From Segatella copri (GTDB lineage: Bacteria; Bacteroidota; Bacteroidia; Bacteroidales; Bacteroidaceae): a DNA stretch of 64,000 nt. The notes below the pieces were generated by a model. The model made no database searches and was not told the origin of the DNA. It was given only the letters and a program-made list of their open reading frames with translations. Location of the stretch: the NCBI RefSeq assembly GCF_026015295.1, contig NZ_JAPDUW010000001.1:1798001-1862000 (forward strand). Direction: 5' to 3'. Shown one piece after another: positions 25,215-34,666 of the stretch. Each line of letters begins with the position of its first letter. The first letter of the stretch is position 1. A program made the translations under genes and the position numbers.

Positions 25215-26348
25215 TTATCGGTTTGAATACATATTGTCGTAGTACTTCTGGTAATCACCCGATGTTACATTGTCCATCCATTCCTGGTTATCGAGATACC
25301 ATTTCACGGTTTCCTCGATACCCTCCTCAAACTGGAGAGATGGCTCCCAACCCAATTCCTTCTGCAGCTTTCTAGAGTCGATGGCGTAACGCATATCATG
25401 ACCCTTTCTGTCTGTTACATAAGTAATCAAATCCAAGTCAGCACCCTCAGGACGACCGAGCAATCTATCAACAGTCTTGATAACCACCTTGATGATATCG
25501 ATATTCTTCCACTCGTTGAAACCGCCGATGTTATAGGTCTCGGCAATCTTACCCTTGTGGAAAATCATATCGATGGCACGGGCATGATCTACTACATACA
25601 ACCAGTCGCGCACGTTCTCACCCTTACCATATACTGGCAATGGCTTGCGATGACGGATATTGTTGATGAACAAAGGAATCAACTTCTCTGGGAACTGGTA
25701 TGGACCATAGTTGTTTGAACAGTTGGTCACGATGGTTGGCATACCGTATGTATCGTGGAAAGCACGGACGAAGTGGTCTGAGCTTGCCTTAGATGCTGAG
25801 TATGGAGAGTGAGGATTGTACTTGGTAGTCTCTACGAAGAACTCCTCGCCGTAAGCCTCGTGGTTCTTACCGCTTGATGCCTTGGTGGTGAAAGGAGCAG
25901 GAATACCCTCAGGATGAGTCATCTTCAATGCACCGTAAACCTCATCAGTAGAGATGTGGTAGAAGCGCTTGCCCTCGTAACCCTCAGGAAGACTCTCCCA
26001 GTAAATCTTTGCAGCCTGGAGCAGAGACAGGGTACCCATCACGTTGGTATGAGCGAAAGTGAATGGATCCTTGATACTTCTATCTACGTGGCTCTCGGCA
26101 GCGAGATGGATGATGCCATCCACCTTGTAGTCCTGCATCAGTTTCAACATCAGGTCGAAATCGCAGATGTCGCCCTTAACGAAAGTATAGTTAGGCTTGT
26201 CCTCGATGTCCTTGAGGTTAGCCAGGTTGCCTGCGTATGTCAACTTGTCGAGGTTGATGATGTGATACTCAGGATATTTGTTCACGAAAAGTCTTACTAC
26301 GTGTGAGCCAATGAAACCAGCACCGCCCGTGATAATGATATTCTTCAT
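25215..26348 (-). CDS. rmlB: dTDP-glucose 4,6-dehydratase
   Basis: 377 residues, extended SDR family. It converts dTDP-glucose to dTDP-4-keto-6-deoxyglucose for L-rhamnose or related deoxysugars. NAD motif GGAGFIGSHV near the N-terminus, LAAESHVDRSI, STDEVYG (with Thr-Asp-Glu of the active site), YSASKASSDHFVRAFHDTYG (Tyr-x3-Lys), NCSNNYGPYQFPEKLIPL, and DRKGHDMRYAID. Complete. It follows rmlD by 26 bases; rmlA and rmlC are not in the window, so the set is split. Confidence 0.95.
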   Translation of the reverse strand: MKNIIITGGAGFIGSHVVRLFVNKYPEYHIINLDKLTYAGNLANLKDIEDKPNYTFVKGDICDFDLMLKLMQDYKVDGIIHLAAESHVDRSIKDPFTFAHTNVMGTLSLLQAAKIYWESLPEGYEGKRFYHISTDEVYGALKMTHPEGIPAPFTTKASSGKNHEAYGEEFFVETTKYNPHSPYSASKASSDHFVRAFHDTYGMPTIVTNCSNNYGPYQFPEKLIPLFINNIRHRKPLPVYGKGENVRDWLYVVDHARAIDMIFHKGKIAETYNIGGFNEWKNIDIIKVVIKTVDRLLGRPEGADLDLITYVTDRKGHDMRYAIDSRKLQKELGWEPSLQFEEGIEETVKWYLDNQEWMDNVTSGDYQKYYDNMYSNR

Positions 26349-26374
26349 TTCAATTAATAATTTATAATTAATAA

Positions 26375-27247
26375 TTATTTTGCTGCCGCCAATTCAGCGA
26401 TGCACTTCTTCAAACTGTCAGTCCAGTATGGCACCTTGAATCCGAAAGTCTGCTTCAGCTTACTCTTGTCAAGTACAGAGAAGTGAGGACGCTTCACTGG
26501 GCTTGGGAACTCCTCGCTGTAGCAAGGCTGTATATCGCAAGTATTTCCGCTCAGTTCGCAGATAATCTTAGCGAAATCAAACCAAGAGCAGACACCCTCA
26601 TTAGAGAAGTGGTAGATGCCCGTCTTATCCAACTGGTCAGTTTCGATGATATGTGAGATGACAGCAGCCAGGTCGCCAGCGTAAGTTGGAGTACCCACCT
26701 GGTCGAAGACCACCTTCAGGGTGTCGTGGCTTGCCGTGAGACTCTGCATGGTCTTCACGAAGTTCTTACCCCACTGCGAGTAGAGCCATGCTGTACGGAT
26801 GATGATATGCTTGCATCCAGTAGCTTCAATACTCTTTTCGCCTGCAAGTTTCGTTTTACCATATACCCCCAAAGGATTCGTTTCCCAATCTTCACGGCAA
26901 GGTATATTCTTATCGCCCTGAAAAACATAGTCGGTAGATACATGAATCAAAGTACCATCTACCTCCTTCATAGCCTGTGCCAAATTTCCCGCAGCAGTAT
27001 TGTTGAGCAGATTAGCCAGATCGTAATCTGTTTCAGCCTTATCTACGTTGGTATAAGCAGCGCAGTTAACAATTACCTGAATATCATTCTCCCTCACCTT
27101 TTCTCGGATAGAGTCAAGATTGGTGATATCCAGTTTTTCATAGCCTTCAGCCACATCGGTGAAGACAAACTTGTGATTGCTTTTTTGGGCACAGATTTGC
27201 ATTTCATGTCCCAATTGACCATTAGCGCCTGTTACTAATATATTCAT
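26375..27247 (-). CDS. rmlD: dTDP-4-dehydrorhamnose reductase
   Basis: 290 residues. It reduces dTDP-4-keto-L-rhamnose, the last step of dTDP-L-rhamnose synthesis. Motifs: NILVTGANGQLGHEMQ (Rossmann), NCAAYTNVDKAETD, HVSTDYVFQG (Ser/Thr of the catalytic triad), YGKTKLAGE (Tyr-x3-Lys), RTAWLYSQWGKNFVKTM, VFDQVGTPTYAGDLA. First gene of a two-gene unit with rmlB, led by a 140-base 5' untranslated region from the promoter at 27389-27420. Confidence 0.95.
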   Translation of the reverse strand: MNILVTGANGQLGHEMQICAQKSNHKFVFTDVAEGYEKLDITNLDSIREKVRENDIQVIVNCAAYTNVDKAETDYDLANLLNNTAAGNLAQAMKEVDGTLIHVSTDYVFQGDKNIPCREDWETNPLGVYGKTKLAGEKSIEATGCKHIIIRTAWLYSQWGKNFVKTMQSLTASHDTLKVVFDQVGTPTYAGDLAAVISHIIETDQLDKTGIYHFSNEGVCSWFDFAKIICELSGNTCDIQPCYSEEFPSPVKRPHFSVLDKSKLKQTFGFKVPYWTDSLKKCIAELAAAK

Positions 27248-27388
27248 TGTTTTAATATTTTATTCAATATAATATTTTAAAGTCTACTAACCATTTCCCT
27301 CTACACATGAAGAAAACTGATATTTTCTTTCGAAATCTATTTCCTACTACCTATATATAAATCCATTCATCTATATATAAATATGTGG

Positions 27389-27420
27389 CAAAGGTAAAAA
27401 AATAATTTGAGTTGACCAAA
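27389..27420 (-). promoter_or_regulatory. Promoter of rmlD-rmlB
   Basis: TACCTTTG (27396 to 27389) and TTTG (27420 to 27417) on the minus strand, spacer 20. The resulting leader of about 135 bases includes a duplicated CTATATATAAAT word (27350-27383). Confidence 0.75.
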
Positions 27421-27465
27421 GAAAAGAAAAAGAAAAGAGAAGAAACTAACATATATTAAACAAAG

Positions 27466-27731
27466 ACCGCCACACTTTTTCACAAAAGCATGGCGGTTTT
27501 CCCTAAAACATAATAGATAAGCTTTGCCTTTAAGGGCAAACTTGAATCATCAAGTAGCCTAGTCTATTACCAATCCTTTTTTCCCTAATATAAACTAAAC
27601 CTGTTTTCCTATTTAAATCAACATACTAAATCAACAAAAGGAATTTTCTTTATCATTAAATACTTTTAGAAGACTTGAAGTGGTAATTAAACCATTAAAA
27701 CTACTGTTTTCTGATTTCGTTTGCAAAGTTA
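27466..27731 (-). ncRNA. Possible small RNA between rmlD and the DUF6377 gene
   Basis: On the minus strand a TAACTTTG box (27731 to 27724) is followed by about 225 bases without a convincing ORF. The stretch ends in a hairpin, ACCGCCA (27466-27472) with TGGCGGT (27491-27497), extended inside by CTTTT/AAAAG. A second small stem (TTTGCC/GGCAAA, about 27531-27546) lies in between. The hairpin has a short T-run on the plus side (TTTT) and CTTTGTTT on the minus side, so its direction is not certain. No -33 box at the right distance was found. The rest of the 715-base gap holds only promoters. Confidence 0.3.
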
Positions 27732-27854
27732 TATCATTTTTTTCAAAGTTGTATACCTAAGTAGCATTTTGGTAAAAAATCAGCCTACCAAAGAAACAGA
27801 TAACTCATTAAGAATCAGACGCTTTAATATATTAACTATTTTTATCTAAAGTAA

Positions 27855-29707
<1,853 letters not shown>

Positions 29708-29710
<3 letters not shown>

Positions 29711-30463
29711 GCTTCTGTGTATCACGGTTCCATTAGCCTGATGCGTAGCAAGAACCAGCACCTCAGCTATTTGCACATGTTCTGGGGCACTTGCAGCATA
29801 GAAGGCGACATCAGCTACGTCATCGCCGTTCAGAGGCTCTATGCCGCGGTAAACGTTGTCTGCGCGGTTCTGGTCACCATGGAAACGGATGTTAGAGAAG
29901 TTTGTTTCAACCAAACCCGGTTTCACATTGGTAACACGCACTTTCGTATGTGCCACATCAATGCGCAAGCCGTCAGTAATAGCCTTTACAGCCGCTTTGG
30001 TAGCACAATATACATTACCTCCTGCATAAGCAGCATCACCCGCCACACTACCTATATTGATTACATGACCATGATTACGCTCCACCATACCAGGTACAAT
30101 CAGGCGAGTCATGGTTAAGAGGCCCTTAATATTGGTATCAATCATCTGGTCCCAATCTTCAAAATCGCCCTCATATTCAGGTTCCAATCCACGTGCGAGT
30201 CCCGCATTATTGATAAGCACATCCACATTGCGCCACTCCTCAGGGATGTAATCCACCGCTTTCTTGGCAGCTTCACGGTTACGCACATCGAAAGCCAAGG
30301 CAAGCACCTCAACGCCCTCAGCCTCGAGTTCTTTCTTCAGGATTTCCAACTTTCCCGTGTTTCTACCTGTAAGAATCAGGTTATAGCCGCCACGGGCAAA
30401 ACGACGTGCACAACCTTCGCCAATACCGCTTGTTGCGCCTGTAATAAGAGCAATTTTATTCAT
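29708..30463 (-). CDS. SDR-family NAD(P)-dependent oxidoreductase, YdfG-like
   Basis: 251 residues, classical SDR. Rossmann motif LITGATSGIGEGCARRFARG, NNAG in VDVLINNAGLARGLE, catalytic Ser in NIGSVAGDAAYAGG, Tyr-x3-Lys in VYCATKAAVKAITDGLRIDV, then KPGLVETNFSNIRF. Resembles YdfG-type 3-hydroxy acid dehydrogenases acting on Ser/allo-Thr or related hydroxy acids; the substrate is inferred from family only. Its 3' end touches composite element B. The histidine phosphatase gene lies 79 bases upstream on the same strand. Confidence 0.9.
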
Positions 30464-30467
30464 ATTC

Positions 30468-30520
30468 TTTGATACTTTGAATTATACTTAGAACTTTTGA
30501 TACTTTGAACTTTATGATTA
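30468..30520. repeat. AAAGTTC/ATACTTTGA repeat array
   Basis: Between the SDR and the phosphatase gene, TTTGATACTTTGAA-like units repeat (on the minus strand: AAAGTTC, AAAGTATC). The AAAGTTC unit is also found in frame in the VirE-like gene at 1655-1679. Confidence 0.65.
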
Positions 30521-30542
30521 GCGAAGCAATTGAATTCTTCAC

Positions 30543-31049
30543 TTAAAGAATAAGGACTCTGACCTCAGCATTCGCCATTTTCTCTATCTGGTTCATCGGA
30601 CGTTTATAATAAACACTCTGGATAGCCTTATTGATGATGCCATGCCCCACAGCAAGAACGGTCTGGTCAGGATAAGTAACCTTGAGCCAGGTAAGGAAAT
30701 TCTGGGCTCTTGATTTCATCTTTTCCAGCGTCTCTATGTTGTCCGGCCAATCCTTTGGGTCCTTCGGCAGGTCAGGGATGAATTTACCCGTAAAATCGCC
30801 CCAATCGCGCTCTCTGAGCAAGGGAGTGGTGACAACGGGATGCGAGCCGGCGATAATTTCACAGGTCTGTATACTGCGATAGAGATCGCTCGATACGAAA
30901 ACATCGATAGGTGTGTCCGCCATTTTCCTGGCCACTTCCTCAGCCTGCTCAATACCTTTCATATTGAGTTTTCCCGGTGTTTGTCCCTGCATAATTTGCG
31001 CCTTGTTATCCACCGTTTCACCATGGCGCACCAAATATAATTTTGTCAT
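30543..31049 (-). CDS. Histidine phosphatase family protein
   Basis: 168 residues. The phosphohistidine motif LYLVRHGETVDN is at the N-terminus; SSDLYRSIQTCEII and the second catalytic His in VLAVGHGIINKAI follow. It is a small phosphoglycerate-mutase-like phosphatase, of the size of cobalamin phosphatase CobC or general phosphatases; no neighbours suggest a specific substrate. Complete at 168 residues, slightly shorter than typical. Confidence 0.88.
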   Translation of the reverse strand: MTKLYLVRHGETVDNKAQIMQGQTPGKLNMKGIEQAEEVARKMADTPIDVFVSSDLYRSIQTCEIIAGSHPVVTTPLLRERDWGDFTGKFIPDLPKDPKDWPDNIETLEKMKSRAQNFLTWLKVTYPDQTVLAVGHGIINKAIQSVYYKRPMNQIEKMANAEVRVLIL

Positions 31050-31081
31050 TGTCTTTACTTTTTCCGTCTATATCAAAAATG

Positions 31082-31151
31082 AGTTTTTACTTTTCCTAAG
31101 TCTATACTCCAGACATAGTTTTTACTTTCACTAAGTCTCTTTCCAAGACAT
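31082..31151. repeat. Two imperfect 35-base tandem repeats
   Basis: Units 31082-31116 and 31117-31151 both begin AGTTTTTACTTT, have CTAAGTCT in the middle and end AGACAT. They lie upstream of the histidine phosphatase and of the DUF308 gene (divergent), possibly as duplicated regulatory sites. Confidence 0.7.
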
Positions 31152-31209
31152 CATGATTCTGATTTTGCTTACAAAATTACGGCTTTCTATCGAGACCAAC
31201 AAATAATTT

Positions 31210-31253
31210 GCGTTAAATATAGCAATAATTAGCGTTAAATATAGCAATAATTT
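31210..31253. repeat. Two 22-base tandem repeats ahead of the DUF308 promoter
   Basis: GCGTTAAATATAGCAATAAT plus two bases occurs twice in direct succession (31210-31231 and 31232-31253), about 20 bases before the -33 region of the DUF308 promoter. Duplicated operator-like sites or slippage are both possible. Confidence 0.8.
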
Positions 31254-31272
31254 AAGTTTATATAAAAAACTT

Positions 31273-31304
31273 CTTGCTAGTTTCGGATTTCTTTCGTAAC
31301 TTTG
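31273..31304 (+). promoter_or_regulatory. Promoter of the DUF308-PBP1A unit
   Basis: CTTG (31273-31276) and TAACTTTG (31297-31304), spacer 20. A TTG at 31302 that opens the frame further upstream lies inside the -7 box, so the ATG at 31332 is the start. Confidence 0.7.
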
Positions 31305-31331
31305 CCCCGAAATAACAAAATCAGTTTTAGT

Positions 31332-31982
31332 ATGAAGGTAATACACAGTTCAATATTCCGCGCAGTATGCGCCATCATCGTAGGAGTCCTGCTCATCCAA
31401 TATCGTGAGCAGACTGTCACCTGGATAACCATCGCCATCGGTGTTTTGTTTTTCCTTTCAGGTGTCATCTCCCTTGCCAGTTATTGGGCAGCCAAGCGCA
31501 ATGCAGAGAAGATGCAGGGCCAGATTCTGTCTGATTCCAATGGTAAGCCTATCATGGGCATGCTGCCTAAATTCCCGCTTGTGAGCGTAGGCAGTCTTAT
31601 CCTGGGATTGCTGCTTGCCCTGATGCCTCAGGTGTTTATCGCCTGGCTGATGTTCATCCTGGCGTTCATCCTGATTTTGGGCGCTCTGACCCAGTTTGTC
31701 AACCTGGCTTCAGCAGCTAAGATGGGACGCGTAGGCATTCTCTTTTGGCTCTTCCCTTCAGCCCTTCTTCTGCTGGGTCTGCTCGCCATCATCAAGCCTT
31801 CAGCCATCGCCTCTGCTCCTCTTTTCATCATCGGTTGGGGTATGCTCATCTATGGAGTAGTAGAGCTTCTCAACGCCTTTAAAGTCTCCAACAACAAGAG
31901 AATCTGGCTGAAGAACCAGCAGCAGAAACAGGATTCAAAGGAGATTTATGTGGATGTAGAGGAAGTGAAGAACGAAGAGTAA
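31332..31982 (+). CDS. DUF308 (HdeD-like) membrane protein
   Basis: 216 residues. Six hydrophobic segments in pairs (FRAVCAIIVGVLLIQY, WITIAIGVLFFLSGVISLAS, LVSVGSLILGLLLALMP, AWLMFILAFILILGALTQF, GILFWLFPSALLLLGLLAI, APLFIIGWGMLIYGVVELL), typical of HdeD/DUF308 proteins. HdeD in E. coli is linked to acid resistance; the function here is unknown. The C-terminal tail is soluble and charged. PBP1A follows after 27 bases, suggesting one transcript and a possible role at the cell envelope. Confidence 0.85.
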   Translation: MKVIHSSIFRAVCAIIVGVLLIQYREQTVTWITIAIGVLFFLSGVISLASYWAAKRNAEKMQGQILSDSNGKPIMGMLPKFPLVSVGSLILGLLLALMPQVFIAWLMFILAFILILGALTQFVNLASAAKMGRVGILFWLFPSALLLLGLLAIIKPSAIASAPLFIIGWGMLIYGVVELLNAFKVSNNKRIWLKNQQQKQDSKEIYVDVEEVKNEE

Positions 31983-32009
31983 AACAACGAAATCATTATA
32001 TCATCATAT

Positions 32010-34559
32010 ATGAATAAAATTAAGTCTCTCTTTGCCTGGTTATGGCAAAAGTTTCGCGTATTCTGTACCTGGTACAAAGGATTGTATCAGGGCAGAGCGT
32101 GGTATACCAAGACCCTCGTTGCCTTGGCAAGTTGTATAGTCGCCTTCATCTTGTATCTGGGCGCAGTAGATATCAACTTCTTATGGCTCTTCGGCAAGTC
32201 ACCTGGCTATTTCTCAGGCATCCTGGACCCACAGACCTCAGAGGCCTCTGAAATCTATTCGGCTGATGGAAAGCTCATCGGCAAGTATTTCAACGAAAAT
32301 CGTACTCCGGTAGAATATGATGAGGTAACACCTGATTTCTTCAAGGCACTGGTAGATACCGAGGATGAACGATTCTACAAGCATATCGGTATCGACCCTA
32401 TCGGTGTGTTTGCTGCTGCCAAGGATGCACTCCTCCATCATAACGGGCGCGGTGCTTCTACCATCACACAGCAGCTGGCGAAGAACATGTTCCGTGTACG
32501 TTCGCAATATTCTACCGGTTTGCTGGGCAAGATTCCTGTACTCCGCCTGCTCATCATCAAGAGCAAGGAGTGGATCATCGCGGTTAAACTCGAAACGGTG
32601 TTCAGCAAGAAGGAAATCATCACCATGTATGCTAATACGGTAGATTTCGGTAGCAATTCCTATGGTATCAAAACCGCTGCGAAGACCTACTTCAACACCA
32701 CCCCTAAGGAGTTGACCACCGGTCAGGCTGCCGTGCTCGTGGGCATGCTCAAAGCTACCACCTACTACAACCCACGCACCAACCCGGAGAACAGTCTTGC
32801 ACGCCGCAACACCGTATTATATAATATGGTGACACATGGCGATCTCTCAAAAGACAGATACAATGAACTGAAAGATGAGCCTATCAAGCTCGATTTCAAG
32901 GTAGAAGAAAACTACGACGGACAGGCTAAATACTTCCGTGAGGCAGTAGCCAACTACCTGAAAGACTGGTGTAAAGACGAAGGTTACGACCTCTATACCA
33001 GCGGTTTGAAGATTTATACCACCATCGATACCCGCATGCAGAAGTATGCAGAAGATGCAGCCCGCAAGCAGATGAAACAGGTACAGCAGAACTTCAACAA
33101 CCACTGGAGCATCCGCCGTACCCAGGCAGGCAAAGGCAACTGGATGGGTCAGGATCCTTGGCAGGATGAGAACCACAACGTGATACCAAACTTCATCCAG
33201 GGCACCGCCGAGCGCCAGCCATTCTATAAGGCATTGATAGCCCGCTTCCCTGATAATCCCGACTCAGTAAACTATTACTATAAGGAGTGGGTTCACCCGG
33301 TTAAGGTATTCGATTATGACAAGGGCAGCATCACGATGAACATGACATCAGAAGACTCCATCAAGTATATGACCACCTTTATGCACTGCGCCTTTGTAGC
33401 CATGGAGCCACAGACCGGAGCAGTAAAGGCATGGGTGGGCGATATCGACTTCGACCACTGGAAGTATGACAAGGTAACAGCCGAGCGCCAGCCTGGTTCT
33501 ACCTTCAAGCTCTTTGTTTATACCGAGGCAATGAATCAGGGTTTAACCCCTTGTGACAAGCGTCGCGACGAATATATCTCTATGGAGGTATACGATAAGA
33601 AGAAGCACGAAATGACCATCTGGCGTCCATCCAATGCCAATGGTTCGTTCTCGGGCGACAGCATCCCATTGAAGAGTGCCTTTGCCAAGAGTATCAACTC
33701 TGTGGCTGTAAGATTAGGACAGGAGATGGGCATCAAGCGCATCATCGAGACAGCCAAGAAGATGGGTATCAACAGTCCGTTGGATGACACCCCTTCTCTC
33801 GCCCTCGGTTCCAGCGATGTCAACCTCCTGGAGATGGCATGCGCCTACAGCACCATTGCCAACAATGGCAAGCACCACGACCCGGTATTGGTTACCAAGA
33901 TTGTAGACCACGACGGTAAGGTGGTTTACGAGGGCCCTACCGATTCAGAGCAGGTGATACCTTACAAGAGTGCCTTCCTCATGCAGCAGCTCTTACAGGG
34001 CGGTATGAAGGAGCCGGGAGGTACATCCCAGAGTCTCTGGGGCTATGTAGGCAACTACCGTGATACCGAGTTCGGTGGCAAGACTGGTACCACCAACAAC
34101 CACTCCGATGCCTGGTTCATGTGTGTGAGCCCTAAGCTCGTAGTTGGTGCCTGGGTAGGAGGCGAATACCGCTGTCTCCACTTCCGCACCGGAGCATTGG
34201 GTCAGGGTTCGAGAACCGCTCTTCCTGTGTGCGGTTACTTCCTCCAGAGTGTCTTTGGCGACCCAGCCTTCCAGCAGTATCACGGCAAGTTTGACAAGCC
34301 ACAGGACAGCGATATCACCCGCGATATGTACATCTGTGCAAGCTATGCACCAAAGCCAAAGGTAGATACCACCAAGGTAGACAGTACCGCCTTCCAGGAA
34401 GAGATCGTTCTCGATGACGAAGGCAACCCTATCATCCGCGAAGTTCCTGCCAAAAAGGCTGAAAGCGAATCTGCCAACGGTACAGCCACCACAGAAGAAA
34501 AGAAAGAGAAGAAGAAGGCCAAGCCAACGGAGCAGCCTGTCAACTTCGATGATCTTTAA
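32010..34559 (+). CDS. Penicillin-binding protein 1A, bifunctional transglycosylase/transpeptidase
   Basis: 849 residues. One N-terminal transmembrane segment (TLVALASCIVAFILYLGAVD). Glycosyltransferase 51 domain, residues about 110-290: VDTEDERFYKHIGID with the catalytic Glu, GASTITQQLAKNMF, KKEIITMYANTVDFGSNSYG. Transpeptidase domain, residues about 465-760: S497 in GSTFKLFVYTEA (SxxK), SIN in AKSINSVAVRLG (SxN), KTGTTNNHSDAWF (KTG). It polymerises and cross-links peptidoglycan. The C-terminal 60 residues are low-complexity and Lys/Glu-rich. Followed by composite element C, then the helicase gene. Confidence 0.95.
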   Translation: MNKIKSLFAWLWQKFRVFCTWYKGLYQGRAWYTKTLVALASCIVAFILYLGAVDINFLWLFGKSPGYFSGILDPQTSEASEIYSADGKLIGKYFNENRTPVEYDEVTPDFFKALVDTEDERFYKHIGIDPIGVFAAAKDALLHHNGRGASTITQQLAKNMFRVRSQYSTGLLGKIPVLRLLIIKSKEWIIAVKLETVFSKKEIITMYANTVDFGSNSYGIKTAAKTYFNTTPKELTTGQAAVLVGMLKATTYYNPRTNPENSLARRNTVLYNMVTHGDLSKDRYNELKDEPIKLDFKVEENYDGQAKYFREAVANYLKDWCKDEGYDLYTSGLKIYTTIDTRMQKYAEDAARKQMKQVQQNFNNHWSIRRTQAGKGNWMGQDPWQDENHNVIPNFIQGTAERQPFYKALIARFPDNPDSVNYYYKEWVHPVKVFDYDKGSITMNMTSEDSIKYMTTFMHCAFVAMEPQTGAVKAWVGDIDFDHWKYDKVTAERQPGSTFKLFVYTEAMNQGLTPCDKRRDEYISMEVYDKKKHEMTIWRPSNANGSFSGDSIPLKSAFAKSINSVAVRLGQEMGIKRIIETAKKMGINSPLDDTPSLALGSSDVNLLEMACAYSTIANNGKHHDPVLVTKIVDHDGKVVYEGPTDSEQVIPYKSAFLMQQLLQGGMKEPGGTSQSLWGYVGNYRDTEFGGKTGTTNNHSDAWFMCVSPKLVVGAWVGGEYRCLHFRTGALGQGSRTALPVCGYFLQSVFGDPAFQQYHGKFDKPQDSDITRDMYICASYAPKPKVDTTKVDSTAFQEEIVLDDEGNPIIREVPAKKAESESANGTATTEEKKEKKKAKPTEQPVNFDDL

Positions 34560-34562
34560 ATT

Positions 34563-34661
34563 TAGTTAATAATTTATAGTTTATAGCGGCTACACCGTTT
34601 AGCAAGAAGGCGATTTAATATGGCTTATGCTATAAACTATAAATTATAAACTATAAATTAA
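34563..34661. repeat. Composite hairpin element C (TTTATAGTTTATAG arms around a shared core)
   Basis: Left arm 34563-34586 (AGTTAATAATTTATAGTTTA), right arm 34631-34661 (TATAAACTATAAATTATAAA), complementary to each other. The loop, read on the minus strand, starts GCATAAGCC and contains CTTGCTAAACGGTGTAGCC, very like the loop of element B. It is in the opposite orientation to B. It lies between PBP1A and the helicase gene, ending five bases before the helicase ATG, so a folded arm could hide the helicase ribosome-binding site. Confidence 0.85.
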
Positions 34662-34666
34662 ATACA

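Noticed and set aside
25215..27247. Complete rhamnose or capsule biosynthesis cluster
   Set aside because: Only rmlB and rmlD are present; no rmlA, rmlC, glycosyltransferases, flippase or polymerase genes adjoin them.
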